Assembly (NCBI RefSeq): GCF_000519185.1
Contig: NZ_JAFA01000001.1
Span: 434,001-498,000, forward strand
Direction: 5' to 3'
DNA length: 64,000 bases
From: Paraburkholderia nodosa DSM 21604
Lineage (GTDB): Bacteria; Pseudomonadota; Gammaproteobacteria; Burkholderiales; Burkholderiaceae
Shown: positions 34,637 to 44,639 of the stretch, piece after piece
Layout of the letters: each line of letters begins with the position of its first letter
Position numbering within the stretch: position 1 is the first letter of the stretch
The notes under the pieces: generated by a model
Databases searched by the model: none
What the model was told of the DNA's origin: nothing
What the model saw: the letters and a program-made list of their open reading frames with translations, nothing else
Position numbers and translations under genes: made by a program

Positions 34637-35764
34637 ATGAGCGACGCCTTCCACCTTGGGATGAAACACGTGCTTGCCCCCAATTTGATGATTAACGGCC
34701 GCTTCCTGGGTCGCCGCGCGACGGGTGTCGATCGCTTTGCGTTCGAAACCATCCGGGCGCTCGATCAATTGATCGAGTTGCGCGACCCGCGCGTCGCCGG
34801 ATTGCGGACCGAAATCATCGTACCCGACGCGCTGGCCGCGATGCCGAATCCATTTCGGCACGTCGCGTTGCGCGCGAGTGGAAAGGGCGGTGGCCTGCGT
34901 TGGGAACAACTGGCGCTGCCGCAAGCCGCACGCGGCCGGTTGCTGCTCAATCTCTGCAACTCCGGACCCCTATGGTATCGCCGTCAAATCACGGTGCTGC
35001 ACGACGCGGCGCCTGCGCGCGTGCCGGACAGCTACAGCCGGTCTTTCGTTGCCTGGTATCGCCTGATGGCGCCGCGTCTTGGCCGCATATCTCGGCGTGT
35101 GATTACCGTGTCCGAATTTTCCCGGCGCGAGCTGTCTGACGCTTACCGGATTCCTGTAGACAAGATCGGCGTTGTACCGGAGAGCGGCGAGCACATGTTG
35201 CGAGTGCAACAGGATGGAGGCAAGGCGGCAAACGCGTTTGGCGAGCGTCCATTCGTGCTTGCGGTGGGCAGCCTCAACCGTCACAAGAATTTTCAGCTTG
35301 TGGCCGATGCTGCACGACTCATCCGTGACGCTCAGTTCGACATCATTGTCGTGGGCGGGGGCGATGCACGAGTCTACGGAACGGGCCAGGAGGCGTTGCC
35401 CGAGTTCGTGAAGCATCTCGGGTACGTGAGTGACGGCGAACTCGCGGCGCTCTATTGCCGCGCAGCGTGCTTCGTTTATCCGTCGCGCTACGAGGGCTTC
35501 GGACTGCCACCAGTCGAGGCGCTGGCGCTTGGCTGCCCCGTCATCGCTTCGCGGCTGCCGGCTGTCCAGGAGGCGTGCAGCGACGCCGTTCTCTACACGT
35601 CGCCTGACGATCCGGCGGAACTCGCGAGCTTGCTTGAACGAATCACGAGCGATGCCGCGTTGCGTGAGCGTCTGCGCGAGCGAGGCCGCGCCCGGACCGC
35701 AGAACTAACCTGGCAAGCGACTGCCACCAGGTTGATCGAGGAGATCTCGCCGTGGCTAACGTAA
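34637..35764 (+). CDS. Glycosyltransferase family 4 (paralogue A)
   Basis: A 375-residue GT-B-fold enzyme. The N-terminal part starts MINGRFLGRRATGVDRFAFE; the donor domain has GSLNRHKNFQLV and PSRYEGFGLPPVEALALGCPV, the E-x7-E motif of GT4. It would add one sugar to the lipid-linked repeat on the cytoplasmic face. It is clearly paralogous to the gene at 42298: both carry TGV near the N-terminus, LNLCN, a HDA segment and VSEFS. Several ATGs (34637, 34661) are possible; none has a strong ribosome-binding site. Sugar and linkage are unknown. Confidence 0.9.
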   Translation: MSDAFHLGMKHVLAPNLMINGRFLGRRATGVDRFAFETIRALDQLIELRDPRVAGLRTEIIVPDALAAMPNPFRHVALRASGKGGGLRWEQLALPQAARGRLLLNLCNSGPLWYRRQITVLHDAAPARVPDSYSRSFVAWYRLMAPRLGRISRRVITVSEFSRRELSDAYRIPVDKIGVVPESGEHMLRVQQDGGKAANAFGERPFVLAVGSLNRHKNFQLVADAARLIRDAQFDIIVVGGGDARVYGTGQEALPEFVKHLGYVSDGELAALYCRAACFVYPSRYEGFGLPPVEALALGCPVIASRLPAVQEACSDAVLYTSPDDPAELASLLERITSDAALRERLRERGRARTAELTWQATATRLIEEISPWLT

Positions 35765-36969
35765 CGCTTGCATCCAATCTTGCCAACGATACACGCCGGT
35801 TCGGCCGTGTCGCGCTCGTGCATGAGTGGCTCGTCACCTACGCGGGATCCGAAAAGGTAGTCGAGCAGATTCTTCAGCTGTTTCCACAGGCGGATCTTTA
35901 CAGCGTCGTCGACTTCTTCCCGGAGTCGCTGCGTGGGGTGCTGGGTGGCAGGCATGCAACGACCTCGTTTATTCAGCATCTGCCGCGGGCACGCAAATCG
36001 TTTCGGACTTACCTCCCGCTCATGCCGCTGGCCATCGAGCAGTTCGATCTCTCTTCGTACGATCTCGTGATTTCTTCGAACCATGCCGTAGCAAAAGGCA
36101 TCTTGACGGGGCCCAACCAGGTGCACGTCAGTTATGTCCATTCGCCGATTCGCTACGCGTGGGATCTGCAGCATCAGTATCTGTGCGAGGCCGGACTGCA
36201 GCGCGGCATGAAAAGCTGGATCGTGCGCGCATTGCTTCATTACATGCGTATCTGGGATCAGCGCACGGCGCATGGTGTGGATGCCTTCGTTGCCAATTCC
36301 GCGTTTGTGGGGCGGCGCATTCGCAAGGCCTACGGCAGCGAAGCTGCCGTGGTCTATCCGCCAGTCGATGTGGAGCGATTCGAATTGGGTAAGCACCACG
36401 AAGACTTCTATTTGATCGCCTCGCGGATGGTGCCATACAAGCGGATCCCTCTCATCGTCGAGGCATTTGCCGCGATGCCGTCGCGGCGTCTCGTGGTGAT
36501 CGGCGACGGCGCCGATTTTGCACGCGTCAAGGGGTGTGCTACGTCCAATGTGGCCTTGCTTGGCTATCAGCCCGACGAGGTTTTGGTCGACTACATGCAG
36601 CGTGCGCGGGCGTTCGTCGTTGCCGCGGAAGAAGACTTTGGCATTTCGGTTGTCGAGGCACAGGCCTGCGGCACGCCGGTCATCGCTTTGGGTCGTGGAG
36701 GGTCGCGGGAGATCGTGGTGGATTCGCCGGATCCCGAGCGCGGCACGGGGCTCTTCTTCAGTGAGCAGAGCGTGGCATCGATCGTCGATGCCGTGGAGCG
36801 TTTCGAGCGGTTGCCAGCGCTCAAAGCGGAAGTTTGCCGTCGCAATGCGATGCGTTTTACGCAAGAGCGATTCAAGCAGGAATTTTTAAGCGTCGTGGAA
36901 CGAGCAATGGATGCCGACAAGGCGATTGCTGATGCGCCGCCGGTGGTGCGGCGTTGGCATTCAGCCTGA
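35752..36969 (+). CDS. Glycosyltransferase family 4 (WbaZ-like)
   Basis: A 405-residue GT4 with RVALVHEWLVTYAGSEKVVE at the N-terminus and HVSYVHSPIRYAWD in the middle. The donor site has SRMVPYKRIPLIVEAF and AAEEDFGISVVEAQACGTPV. The HEW...GSEKV and YVHSP...YAWD segments are typical of the mannosyl-transferring WbaZ/BceH-like group, so mannose is a reasonable guess. It starts at a GTG overlapping the previous gene by 13 bases. Confidence 0.9.
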   Translation: MANVTLASNLANDTRRFGRVALVHEWLVTYAGSEKVVEQILQLFPQADLYSVVDFFPESLRGVLGGRHATTSFIQHLPRARKSFRTYLPLMPLAIEQFDLSSYDLVISSNHAVAKGILTGPNQVHVSYVHSPIRYAWDLQHQYLCEAGLQRGMKSWIVRALLHYMRIWDQRTAHGVDAFVANSAFVGRRIRKAYGSEAAVVYPPVDVERFELGKHHEDFYLIASRMVPYKRIPLIVEAFAAMPSRRLVVIGDGADFARVKGCATSNVALLGYQPDEVLVDYMQRARAFVVAAEEDFGISVVEAQACGTPVIALGRGGSREIVVDSPDPERGTGLFFSEQSVASIVDAVERFERLPALKAEVCRRNAMRFTQERFKQEFLSVVERAMDADKAIADAPPVVRRWHSA

Positions 36970-37008
36970 GTTGGCGCGATAACGGCAACGTTCACGCAAG
37001 AAAGTTGG

Positions 37009-38433
37009 GTGAACGGATGGGGGTTTCGGCAAGTGGAACTGACGATATTCGGAGTCATCGTGTTCGTCGCCGGGCTGGCGGCGCTCTACGTGTCGTATCG
37101 CGGCGCGATTTACGGCATGGCGGCGTTTTCCCTGTTCGGATGTACGCTCGCGCTCGGACTGGGCGGCATCGGCATCTTGCCGGCGCAAGTCTTTCTCGCG
37201 TTTTTCGCACTCAGGGCGTTCAATCTCGTGGGCGGGAAGGGGCTCGCTGGCGCGGTCGCGCAGGACAAGCCCGGCTTCTGGCTGCTCTGCAACTGCCTGT
37301 GGGCCGTCGCTGGCGCCATCTTGCTGCCGCGCGTGCTGAGCGGCGCGACGCTGGTGTTCCCTGTCGACCGCAGCAGCCAGTTCATCGTATTGCAGCCGCT
37401 AGGGCCTGTCTCCGGCAACCTGTCCCAGACGATCTATTGTATTGCCGACGTCGCGGTGTATTGCTCCATGTTTGCGTTCCTGAAATATCGTGGTGTGTAC
37501 CGTACGCTCGCAAACGCCATCTTCCTGCTCGCCTCGCTTGACGCATTTGCCGGCCTGATCGATATCGTCGCACACGCGGCGGGCCTCGACATTCTCTCGG
37601 CCATCAAGACGGCACAGTTTGCCGATTTGACCGGCCAGGAAATGGCCGGAATGGTTCGCATCAGCGGCACGTTCAGTGAGACCTCCGGTTTCGCCGCTTT
37701 TACGCTGCCGCTCTTTGTCTTTTGCCTGAATCTCTGGCTCGTCGGCTATCGACCGAAGCTGGCCGGTCCGCTTGCGACTGTAACGGGATGCCTCCTGCTG
37801 TTGTCGACCTCGGGAACCGCGTATGTCGGGTTAGGGGCGTACCAGTTCGTCCTGCTCGTCAGCCGGCCCGGTGTGATCTCGCGTTTCGCTACGGTACGCA
37901 AGCAACGACTGTCGGTTATCTCGTTGTGCGCGGGCCTGTTGGGCGTGCTCTATGTGATCCTCTTTCTGCCGGGGGTGGTGAAAGTGCTCGGGGATTTCGT
38001 CGACGCCGCGATCCTGAGCAAGGCGGGCAGTGACTCCGGTGTCGAGCGAATGGGCTGGAATTCTCAGGGTATCACCAACTTCTTCGATACGTATGGAATA
38101 GGCGTTGGACTGGGAAGCATTCGCGCGTCGAGCTTTCTGGTGGTGCTGGTGGCAAGCCTTGGTGTCGTGGGGGTGGTGTGTTACGGGATGTTCCTTGGCA
38201 AGACCTTGCTGGTGCCGGTACCCGCCCATTACCCGTTCACGGAGCGGGCCATTTCCTATGCGGCGCGACACGCCATGATCGCGACGTTGATCGTGGCCTC
38301 AGCTTCACTTAGCGTCTTCGAACTGGGTACTTGTTTCTATATATTTGCGGCCGCAGCGGGCGCACTCTCGCCGCGTGTGCTGCGACGTGTGCCCGCGCGT
38401 GGCGGATGGGTTGCCAGGGGGGCTCATGAATAA
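37009..38433 (+). CDS. wzy: Wzy-like polysaccharide polymerase (O-antigen ligase/polymerase type)
   Basis: A 474-residue polytopic protein with 11-12 hydrophobic segments and a large loop around 330-360 (AGSDSGVERMGWNSQGITNF). Sequence similarity in this family is low; the assignment comes from topology, the ISGTFSETSGFAAF segment, the GVGLGSIRASSF segment typical of bacterial polymerases, and the position between glycosyltransferases and the flippase. It starts at GTG 37009 or GTG 37033. It overlaps wzx by eight bases. Confidence 0.8.
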   Translation: MNGWGFRQVELTIFGVIVFVAGLAALYVSYRGAIYGMAAFSLFGCTLALGLGGIGILPAQVFLAFFALRAFNLVGGKGLAGAVAQDKPGFWLLCNCLWAVAGAILLPRVLSGATLVFPVDRSSQFIVLQPLGPVSGNLSQTIYCIADVAVYCSMFAFLKYRGVYRTLANAIFLLASLDAFAGLIDIVAHAAGLDILSAIKTAQFADLTGQEMAGMVRISGTFSETSGFAAFTLPLFVFCLNLWLVGYRPKLAGPLATVTGCLLLLSTSGTAYVGLGAYQFVLLVSRPGVISRFATVRKQRLSVISLCAGLLGVLYVILFLPGVVKVLGDFVDAAILSKAGSDSGVERMGWNSQGITNFFDTYGIGVGLGSIRASSFLVVLVASLGVVGVVCYGMFLGKTLLVPVPAHYPFTERAISYAARHAMIATLIVASASLSVFELGTCFYIFAAAAGALSPRVLRRVPARGGWVARGAHE

Positions 38434-39724
38434 GGTACACGCGTCGCTTTCAAAGCTGGAACTGCTGGCTGTTTATTTTTCATATGCGGTACGTTACCTG
38501 TACCCCCTCATCCTGATTCCCTATTACGGAAGAGTGCTGGGTTCGAGTGGTTACGGCGTGGTGTTGGCCGGACTGTCACTTTCCAGTGCGCTCTGGCTGG
38601 TTGTCAACTTCGGGTTCTCTACCGTCGGAGGACGGGATATCGTCCATACCGAAATCGCGAGCGAACGCGATACGATTTTTCGGGATCAGTTTACGGCCCG
38701 GCTGCTATTGTCCATTCCCGCTGCGATTGTCGGCGGCATTGCGGTTAGCAGGTCGGAAATTATTGCTAATGTGCCTCTTGCGGGTTTTTTCGTCGTCGCC
38801 GGAGGGCTGCTGTGCGCCTTCAACATCGGTTGGTATTTCACCAGCACGGGACGTCCGCGGACAAATGTCCTGATCGAAGTACTGGGGCTCGTGCTTTCGC
38901 TCGCACTGATATTTACCTTCATTCGGAAGCCGGCTGATGTCGACCGGGCGTTCCCCGTGCTTTTTGCCTCCAGCATGATTCAGACGCTGGTAGCTTATTG
39001 GCTTGTTCGAAAAGAATACAGCGGCTTCATTTCACCCGTAAGTGCAGCCGTGGGTCTGATCAAGCGGTCGGCAACGATCTTCATCTACAGCGGAACAGCG
39101 ATATTGGTGCTCGATGCATCGACCTACATTCTGTCGCTGCTGGCCGCGGCCCAGGAAGTGAGTGCCTTTGGTCTGTCTGAGCGCCTGGTGGGTGCGGCAT
39201 TGAGTATCATGGCGCCCGCCGCGCAGATTCTGGCGCCGAAGGTGATGTATCTGGTCACCCGTAACCCGGCAAGAGCAAATCTGCTTGCCCGGCGAACATT
39301 TGCCATCTTCTTTGTCGGAGCGGTAGCCGGCGTGATCCTCACGAGATTGCTCTCTGAATGGCTCATACCGCTGGTATTTGGACCGGAGCTCCGTCATGCC
39401 GTCCCGGTTCTTAACATTTTGGTGTTTATTCTGCCGCTTACCGTTTGCACGCGGGTACTCGGTATCTATTTCCTGATTCCCCGAAAACTTGAGAAGCTGC
39501 TTGCCTGGAGCGGGGTGATCAGCGCTGCAGTGAACCTGGTGACAGCCATTCCCCTTGCCAGCCACTGGGGGGCAGCAGGTATGGTCTACGCGCGAATACT
39601 CGCGGAAGGATCGTTGCTGGTCATGTTGACTTTCGGGATCTGGAAAGCCGGCTTGTTTCGGGAGATTCTCGGAATCAACGAAGGTGTCTCCTTGCCGGCG
39701 AGATTTGGCAGATGGCTCGAATAA
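38426..39724 (+). CDS. wzx: Wzx-like polysaccharide flippase
   Basis: A 432-residue polytopic protein of the MOP/MVF superfamily that flips the lipid-linked repeat unit. About 12 hydrophobic segments are visible, with LIPYYGRVLGSSGYGVVLAG near the N-terminus as in RfbX/Wzx proteins and RDIVH in the next loop. AGGGGGG six bases upstream fixes the start at 38426. GC content is plainly lower than in the flanking housekeeping genes, common for wzx/wzy. Confidence 0.9.
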   Translation: MNKVHASLSKLELLAVYFSYAVRYLYPLILIPYYGRVLGSSGYGVVLAGLSLSSALWLVVNFGFSTVGGRDIVHTEIASERDTIFRDQFTARLLLSIPAAIVGGIAVSRSEIIANVPLAGFFVVAGGLLCAFNIGWYFTSTGRPRTNVLIEVLGLVLSLALIFTFIRKPADVDRAFPVLFASSMIQTLVAYWLVRKEYSGFISPVSAAVGLIKRSATIFIYSGTAILVLDASTYILSLLAAAQEVSAFGLSERLVGAALSIMAPAAQILAPKVMYLVTRNPARANLLARRTFAIFFVGAVAGVILTRLLSEWLIPLVFGPELRHAVPVLNILVFILPLTVCTRVLGIYFLIPRKLEKLLAWSGVISAAVNLVTAIPLASHWGAAGMVYARILAEGSLLVMLTFGIWKAGLFREILGINEGVSLPARFGRWLE

Positions 39725-39837
39725 CGAACGCCGCGAATCGCTTTGCGCATGCGTTGTGGTGTACGCGTGAGATCTGCGGGTGCGTGCCGATGCCGCGTCC
39801 TCCGCATTCGTGCGGGCAATGGTCGATGAGGTCAATG

Positions 39838-40776
39838 ATGGAATCGAGCTTCAGTTCGCGGGTCACGATGGCCGAGTCAATGAGTCAGCCTTCACCTGGC
39901 AGAGATCCGAAAATCTGCCTGATCTTTGCCACTCGTGGTCGCGCAGACATTCTCAAGGATGTCGTTGCCTTCGTCGACGTGCAAACGGTTAAACCTGATC
40001 TGATCATCGTCTCCTGCGTCTCGGACGAGGACGTTGGCGACTTGTCAGTCCGACCCGGCATGATCGTGCTGAAGGGGCGACCCGGGCTCACGACGCAACG
40101 CAATCATGCATTGAACCATGTGCCGGACGATGTCGACGTCGTGGTTTTCCTGGACGATGACTTTCTGATGCATAGCGAGTGGACTGCGGAAGTCCTCAAG
40201 GCGCTGGATAGCGATCCGTCTATTGCCTGTGTCACCGGAACCGTCATCGCGGATGGCATTCATGGGCCAGGTTATTCCGTCGAAGAAGGGCGCGCCATGG
40301 TTGGGAAGATCGGCGATCTTCCGGAAAGGTTGATCGTCGCGCCGACCGGTGGTCCCTACGGGTGCAACATGGCGTTCCGCGCCAGCAGTATCGCGGGCCT
40401 GCGCTTCGATGAGCGCCTCGTTCTGTATGGCTGGCAGGAGGATCGCGATTTCGGAGGCCAGATCTGGAATCGGGGCTATCTCGTCGTGCGTATCAACACG
40501 GCGCTCGGCGTGCACCTGGGAGTCAAACGCGGCAGGGTGTCCGGATGCAAACTGGGTTATTCGCAGGTGATCAATCCGTTCTATCTGGTGAAAAAGAAGA
40601 CGATGCCGTTGCGCCCGGCGGTCGATCATGTCATACGCAATATCGCGAGCAACGTCGTGCGAAGCTTTGCTCCGGAGCCATGGATCGACCGGCGAGGGCG
40701 TCTGATGGGGAATCTGATCGGATTGTGGGACTTTTTTCGTGGAAAGCTGACGCCTGAACGACCCGAGAGCTTTTAG
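39838..40776 (+). CDS. Glycosyltransferase family 2
   Basis: An inverting GT-A enzyme of about 312 residues. KICLIFATRGRADILKDVV is the N-terminal nucleotide-binding strand, VVVFLDDDF is the DxD metal site, and GPYGCNMAFRAS and YGWQEDRDFGGQIW give the acceptor/catalytic region with E/D. The C-terminal part lacks membrane segments. I start it at 39838, where GAGG lies six bases upstream; 39868 or 39880 are alternatives. It follows wzx by 113 bases. Sugar unknown. Confidence 0.88.
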   Translation: MESSFSSRVTMAESMSQPSPGRDPKICLIFATRGRADILKDVVAFVDVQTVKPDLIIVSCVSDEDVGDLSVRPGMIVLKGRPGLTTQRNHALNHVPDDVDVVVFLDDDFLMHSEWTAEVLKALDSDPSIACVTGTVIADGIHGPGYSVEEGRAMVGKIGDLPERLIVAPTGGPYGCNMAFRASSIAGLRFDERLVLYGWQEDRDFGGQIWNRGYLVVRINTALGVHLGVKRGRVSGCKLGYSQVINPFYLVKKKTMPLRPAVDHVIRNIASNVVRSFAPEPWIDRRGRLMGNLIGLWDFFRGKLTPERPESF

Positions 40777-40947
40777 CGCGTCGAGAGCCGCCGGCATTGT
40801 GCCTGACCGTACGCAATCGACGAACAAGCGCTAGGGGCGCTCATGGTTGCGCCGTACCCTATGCACAAGCGCCTGAAGGTACTTCCGGTTCGGAAACAAC
40901 CTGGTAGCGAAGAACGTTGTCTAAAGAGCTGGTGTTAGTCGCACGCG

Positions 40948-42042
40948 ATGAAAAAAGACTCCCATTTGGCGGTGCCAGATTGCCTGCGCGGCCTCGCAGC
41001 CATATCGGTCCTGCTCTTTCACCTCAATCATTGGCTGGGGATCCCAGGGTTGGCCCCCAACGCCGGTATTGCTGTCGACTTCTTCTTTGGCCTGTCGGGT
41101 TACGTCCTGTGCGTGGCATATCGTGGTCGCTTCGAAAGAGGGATGAGCGGCGCGCTTTTCGCGCGTATCAGACTCATACGGCTGATGCCGATGATCGTGA
41201 TCGGAACTCTGTTGAGTGCATCGTATCTGGGGGCGAGATATGTTCTGCTTCACGATTCGGACATCTCTCCAGGCTGGCTCGCGGCCGCCACGCTCCTTGG
41301 TCTATCGTGCATTCCGACCTTCGGCGCTCCGCATGCAATTGGAGGGCCGCAGGTGTTTCCGCTCAATGGCCCCGAATACACGCTTTTCCTCGAGCTGGTC
41401 GTCAACCTCTTCTGGATGCTCACGCGCCGATTCGACGGAATGAAGTTCGCGCTCGTCGTGGCGATCTCGGGCTATGCGCTTACGGCGGTAGCTGGCATGG
41501 GAGGCGATACGCCACAGACTTTCCTTTCCGGCTTTCCGCGTGTATTTGGCGCTTATTATCTGGGCGTCCTGCTTTATCACGGTCATGTGAAATTCGGGCT
41601 GCTCTCGTTGAAGATCTGGAAGTCGCTATTTCTTCCGGCATGCATCGCAACCCTGGTCATTATGGGGTGGAACGGCCAGATCCCGTTCTACGTGCAGTGG
41701 TTGTGGGCTGCCGCCGTGATGCCGTTGCTGATCCTCGGCGGATCTTCGATTGCACTCACCGGGCCTGTGCGGACGGTCGCACTCGTTCTTGGCGAATTGT
41801 CGTATCCCGTGTACGCACTGCATTACCCCACGTTTGTCTGGCTCAACGGCGTCTACCAGCAGTTGATGCACAGAAAGGATCCGATTCTGGAGGCCGCCGT
41901 GTTCTTGCCTGTGATCCTGCTGACCAGTTATCTCATCATGCGTTTCGTCGATACGCCCATCCGTGCGTGGCTCGTTTCCCGATTTGGCCGATCGACGCCT
42001 AAAGCGGTTCTCGACGCCACGGCGGCCGATACACCCGTTTGA
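40948..42042 (+). CDS. Acyltransferase-3 family protein of the exopolysaccharide locus
   Basis: A 364-residue membrane acyltransferase with ten or so hydrophobic segments. The signature CLRGLAAISVLLFHLNHW holds the catalytic His, followed by AVDFFFGLSGYVLC. It probably adds acetyl or another acyl group to the repeat unit, as in cepacian-type polymers. It sits 171 bases after the GT2 and 255 bases before the next GT4. Confidence 0.9.
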   Translation: MKKDSHLAVPDCLRGLAAISVLLFHLNHWLGIPGLAPNAGIAVDFFFGLSGYVLCVAYRGRFERGMSGALFARIRLIRLMPMIVIGTLLSASYLGARYVLLHDSDISPGWLAAATLLGLSCIPTFGAPHAIGGPQVFPLNGPEYTLFLELVVNLFWMLTRRFDGMKFALVVAISGYALTAVAGMGGDTPQTFLSGFPRVFGAYYLGVLLYHGHVKFGLLSLKIWKSLFLPACIATLVIMGWNGQIPFYVQWLWAAAVMPLLILGGSSIALTGPVRTVALVLGELSYPVYALHYPTFVWLNGVYQQLMHRKDPILEAAVFLPVILLTSYLIMRFVDTPIRAWLVSRFGRSTPKAVLDATAADTPV

Positions 42043-42297
42043 GGCCTTGCGTAGCGCTCGCCCGCGTGCAGGCTGAACACGCACGCGTTTGCGTGCGGTA
42101 TCCAGCAGTGCTGCGCTGGCTGGGTCGATAGCATACCCGTCGGAGAAAGCCGCACTGTCCTGAGTGAGGACGGACATCGCGTTGCGCGAACCCTGCCCGA
42201 AACCTCTGGAGCTATCGTTGCTGCCGCTTGAGCGGCCATCTGACCGGTTGCCGGGCTATTGACTGAAGAGCATTGGCGCTTGAACGTGGAGGGGGTT

Positions 42298-43404
42298 ATG
42301 AAAACGATCGCGTCGAAGACGATAGCGTTCAATGGCAAGTTCTTCGGGGCAGCGCCGACGGGCGTGCACAAGGTTGCCGAGCAACTCGTTGCTGCGACCG
42401 ATGCGCTGATTGCCGGGCAAGCCGGCAGCAGTGTCGATTGCACCCTCGTCGTCAGAGACCGCGTCGAGATTCCGCTTTACCGCAATATTTCGTGCGTTCG
42501 CGAGAGTCGCTGGGTTCGCAAGATTCACCGGATCGCGTGGGAGCAATGCTATTTTCCACTGGCTCGCAGAAGGGACTTTATTCTTAATCTGTGCAATCTC
42601 GGGCCACTGATTCATCGGGATTCGGCGACGATGATCCACGACGCACAGGTGTATTCGGCCCCGGAATCCTATTCACTTGCTTTCCGGCTTTGGTACAAAT
42701 CGCTCTACTTTTTCATCGGCAAACGGCACAAGATCATCTTTACCGTATCCGAGTTTTCTAAAGGCGAGCTTGTGCGCTATGGCGTTGCCAGCGCCGACAA
42801 AATTGTCGTTGTGCATAACGGCTGCGACCATGTTCTGCAGGTCCAGCCCGACGCGCGGCAGCTCGCTGTATTGAGCCTGAAGCCGCGGCGCTACGTGCTC
42901 GCACTCGCGAACACCCAGAAACACAAGAACATCGGCATTTTGCTCAAGGCCTTCGCCGGCGCACAGCTGAGCGACGTCGAACTCGTGCTGTTCGGCAATG
43001 CGACGCAGGCCGACTTCGAAAGTGTTGGGCATGTCGTGCCTGCCAACGTGCGATTTACCGGCCGCATTAGCGACGCCGAGCTCGTTGGGCTGATGAGCCA
43101 TGCCGGCGCACTTGCCTTCCCTTCGCTTACGGAAGGGTTTGGTCTGCCGCCGCTGGAGGCGATGGCGCTGGGTTGCCCGGTCGTCGCTGCGCCGTTTGGT
43201 GCGCTTCCGGAAGTTTGCGGCAAGGCAGTGCTCTATGCCGATCCGTTCGACCCGGACGCCTGGCGGATGAGTATATTGACCGTACTCAACGAGGAACCTG
43301 TGCGGCAGTCCCTGATATCCGCCGGGCTCCGGCAGGCTGGCCGCTTCACCTGGAGACAGGCGGCGCGCAGCATGTTCGACACCGTGAAGGCCGTGAGCGG
43401 CTGA
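42298..43404 (+). CDS. Glycosyltransferase family 4 (paralogue B)
   Basis: A 368-residue GT4. IAFNGKFFGAAPTGVHKVAE, FILNLCNLGPL and FTVSEFSKGEL align with the gene at 34637, showing a duplication within the locus. The donor-site segment is PSLTEGFGLPPLEAMALGCP with E-x7-E. The start at 42298 is fixed by GGAGGGGG a few bases upstream; the open frame runs 13 codons further. Sugar unknown. Confidence 0.9.
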   Translation: MKTIASKTIAFNGKFFGAAPTGVHKVAEQLVAATDALIAGQAGSSVDCTLVVRDRVEIPLYRNISCVRESRWVRKIHRIAWEQCYFPLARRRDFILNLCNLGPLIHRDSATMIHDAQVYSAPESYSLAFRLWYKSLYFFIGKRHKIIFTVSEFSKGELVRYGVASADKIVVVHNGCDHVLQVQPDARQLAVLSLKPRRYVLALANTQKHKNIGILLKAFAGAQLSDVELVLFGNATQADFESVGHVVPANVRFTGRISDAELVGLMSHAGALAFPSLTEGFGLPPLEAMALGCPVVAAPFGALPEVCGKAVLYADPFDPDAWRMSILTVLNEEPVRQSLISAGLRQAGRFTWRQAARSMFDTVKAVSG

Positions 43405-43438
43405 ATTCCTTATAGAAAAGCGATATTGGGGGCACGTA

Positions 43439-44515
43439 ATGTCTATTGATGTCGACTTCTCATTGGCGCTCAATGATCGAACCGGCAAGCTCTTTTTGGG
43501 GAAGGACATCATTTCAACGCTCGGCGCCAGGGTGACGAGGGTCCACTATGGACGATTTCGCGAATTTCCCCATAACGATCTGATGCGCCGGATCGCAGGC
43601 CGCTTGACCCACAAGGAAACCATTGCGCGGGTCAACAGGTCGCGGCTGGTTTCTCTTTTGCCGGTAATGCGCGATCCACGCCCTACGCTGCATCTCGACC
43701 CGCTCAGCGTCGTGCGCCATCGCCTGGAAGCACGAGACATCGTGCTCTGCCACGATGTTGGTCCGATCACACATCCTCAGTATTTCGCGCCGGGTGTCAA
43801 TGAATTGTATGTTCGGGCTTATGACGAGATCCGGCGGATGAAGCCCCATATGGTTTTCGTCAGCAAGACGTCGCAGCGGGAATTTCACGCGCTGTTCGGC
43901 AATGACTTTGCCTCGTCGAATGTCATCTATATTCCAACCCGTTTGGGAGTCAAGAAAGGAGAGGGGCGTCCGGTGGAAGGCGTTTCGCGCCGTTTTCTGC
44001 TGACGGTGGGGAATATCGGCGACCGCAAGAACCAGGCCCGTTGTATCGAGGCGTTCTCGGCGAGCGGGCTTGTGGAGAAAGGATGGCAGTATGTTGTTGT
44101 CGGAGGGCGCGAGTCTGGTGCCGACGCCGCTATTGAACTCGCCCGGCAATCTCCGGGTGTCGTGATGCCGGGCTATACGAAAGATGACGAGCTTCGCTGG
44201 CTTTATCGCAACGCATCCGGTTTCGTGCTGATGAGTCTGCTGGAAGGATTCGGAATGCCGGTGATCGAGGCGATAGAGCACGATTTGCCATGTCTCGTTT
44301 CCCGCGGGAGCATCCTGACGGAAGTTGGCGGCGGCGCGATGCTGTGCGCCGATCCGCTGGCTCGCGAATCCATCGCGTATGGTATGCGTTCGCTGGCCGA
44401 AATGCCGGACGAGGAGCGTGTTCGGCGAATTTCCGAGGCGCGCGCGCATCTCCAGATGTTTGCGCGCGAACCGATACTCGCCAGCTGGAGAGCGCTGGTT
44501 GAAAAGGTCGGGTGA
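43439..44515 (+). CDS. Glycosyltransferase family 4 (last rightward gene)
   Basis: A 358-residue GT-B enzyme: LLTVGNIGDRKNQARCIEAF and VLMSLLEGFGMPVIEAIEHD mark the donor domain with the GT4 E-x7-E motif. The N-terminal acceptor half (HYGRFREFPHNDLMRRIAG) is divergent. It starts at 43439, 34 bases after the previous GT4, and ends 124 bases before the convergent JmjC gene. This is the end of the exopolysaccharide transcript. Confidence 0.88.
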   Translation: MSIDVDFSLALNDRTGKLFLGKDIISTLGARVTRVHYGRFREFPHNDLMRRIAGRLTHKETIARVNRSRLVSLLPVMRDPRPTLHLDPLSVVRHRLEARDIVLCHDVGPITHPQYFAPGVNELYVRAYDEIRRMKPHMVFVSKTSQREFHALFGNDFASSNVIYIPTRLGVKKGEGRPVEGVSRRFLLTVGNIGDRKNQARCIEAFSASGLVEKGWQYVVVGGRESGADAAIELARQSPGVVMPGYTKDDELRWLYRNASGFVLMSLLEGFGMPVIEAIEHDLPCLVSRGSILTEVGGGAMLCADPLARESIAYGMRSLAEMPDEERVRRISEARAHLQMFAREPILASWRALVEKVG

Positions 44516-44577
44516 TTCGCTGACTCGAGCGGGTCACAATTGGTGATGCCAACAGAGCAGCTGGTGATCCCCATTGC

Positions 44578-44589
44578 TTGTGCGCACAA
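44578..44589. other. Palindrome TTGTGCGCACAA between converging operons
   Basis: A perfect 12-bp palindrome in the 124-base gap between the last exopolysaccharide gene and the JmjC-like gene. No T-tract; role unknown. Confidence 0.3.
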
Positions 44590-44639
44590 CAACAAGGCTC
44601 GCCACGGTGGGCCGGGGCGGGCCAGGGCAACACGTAAGG

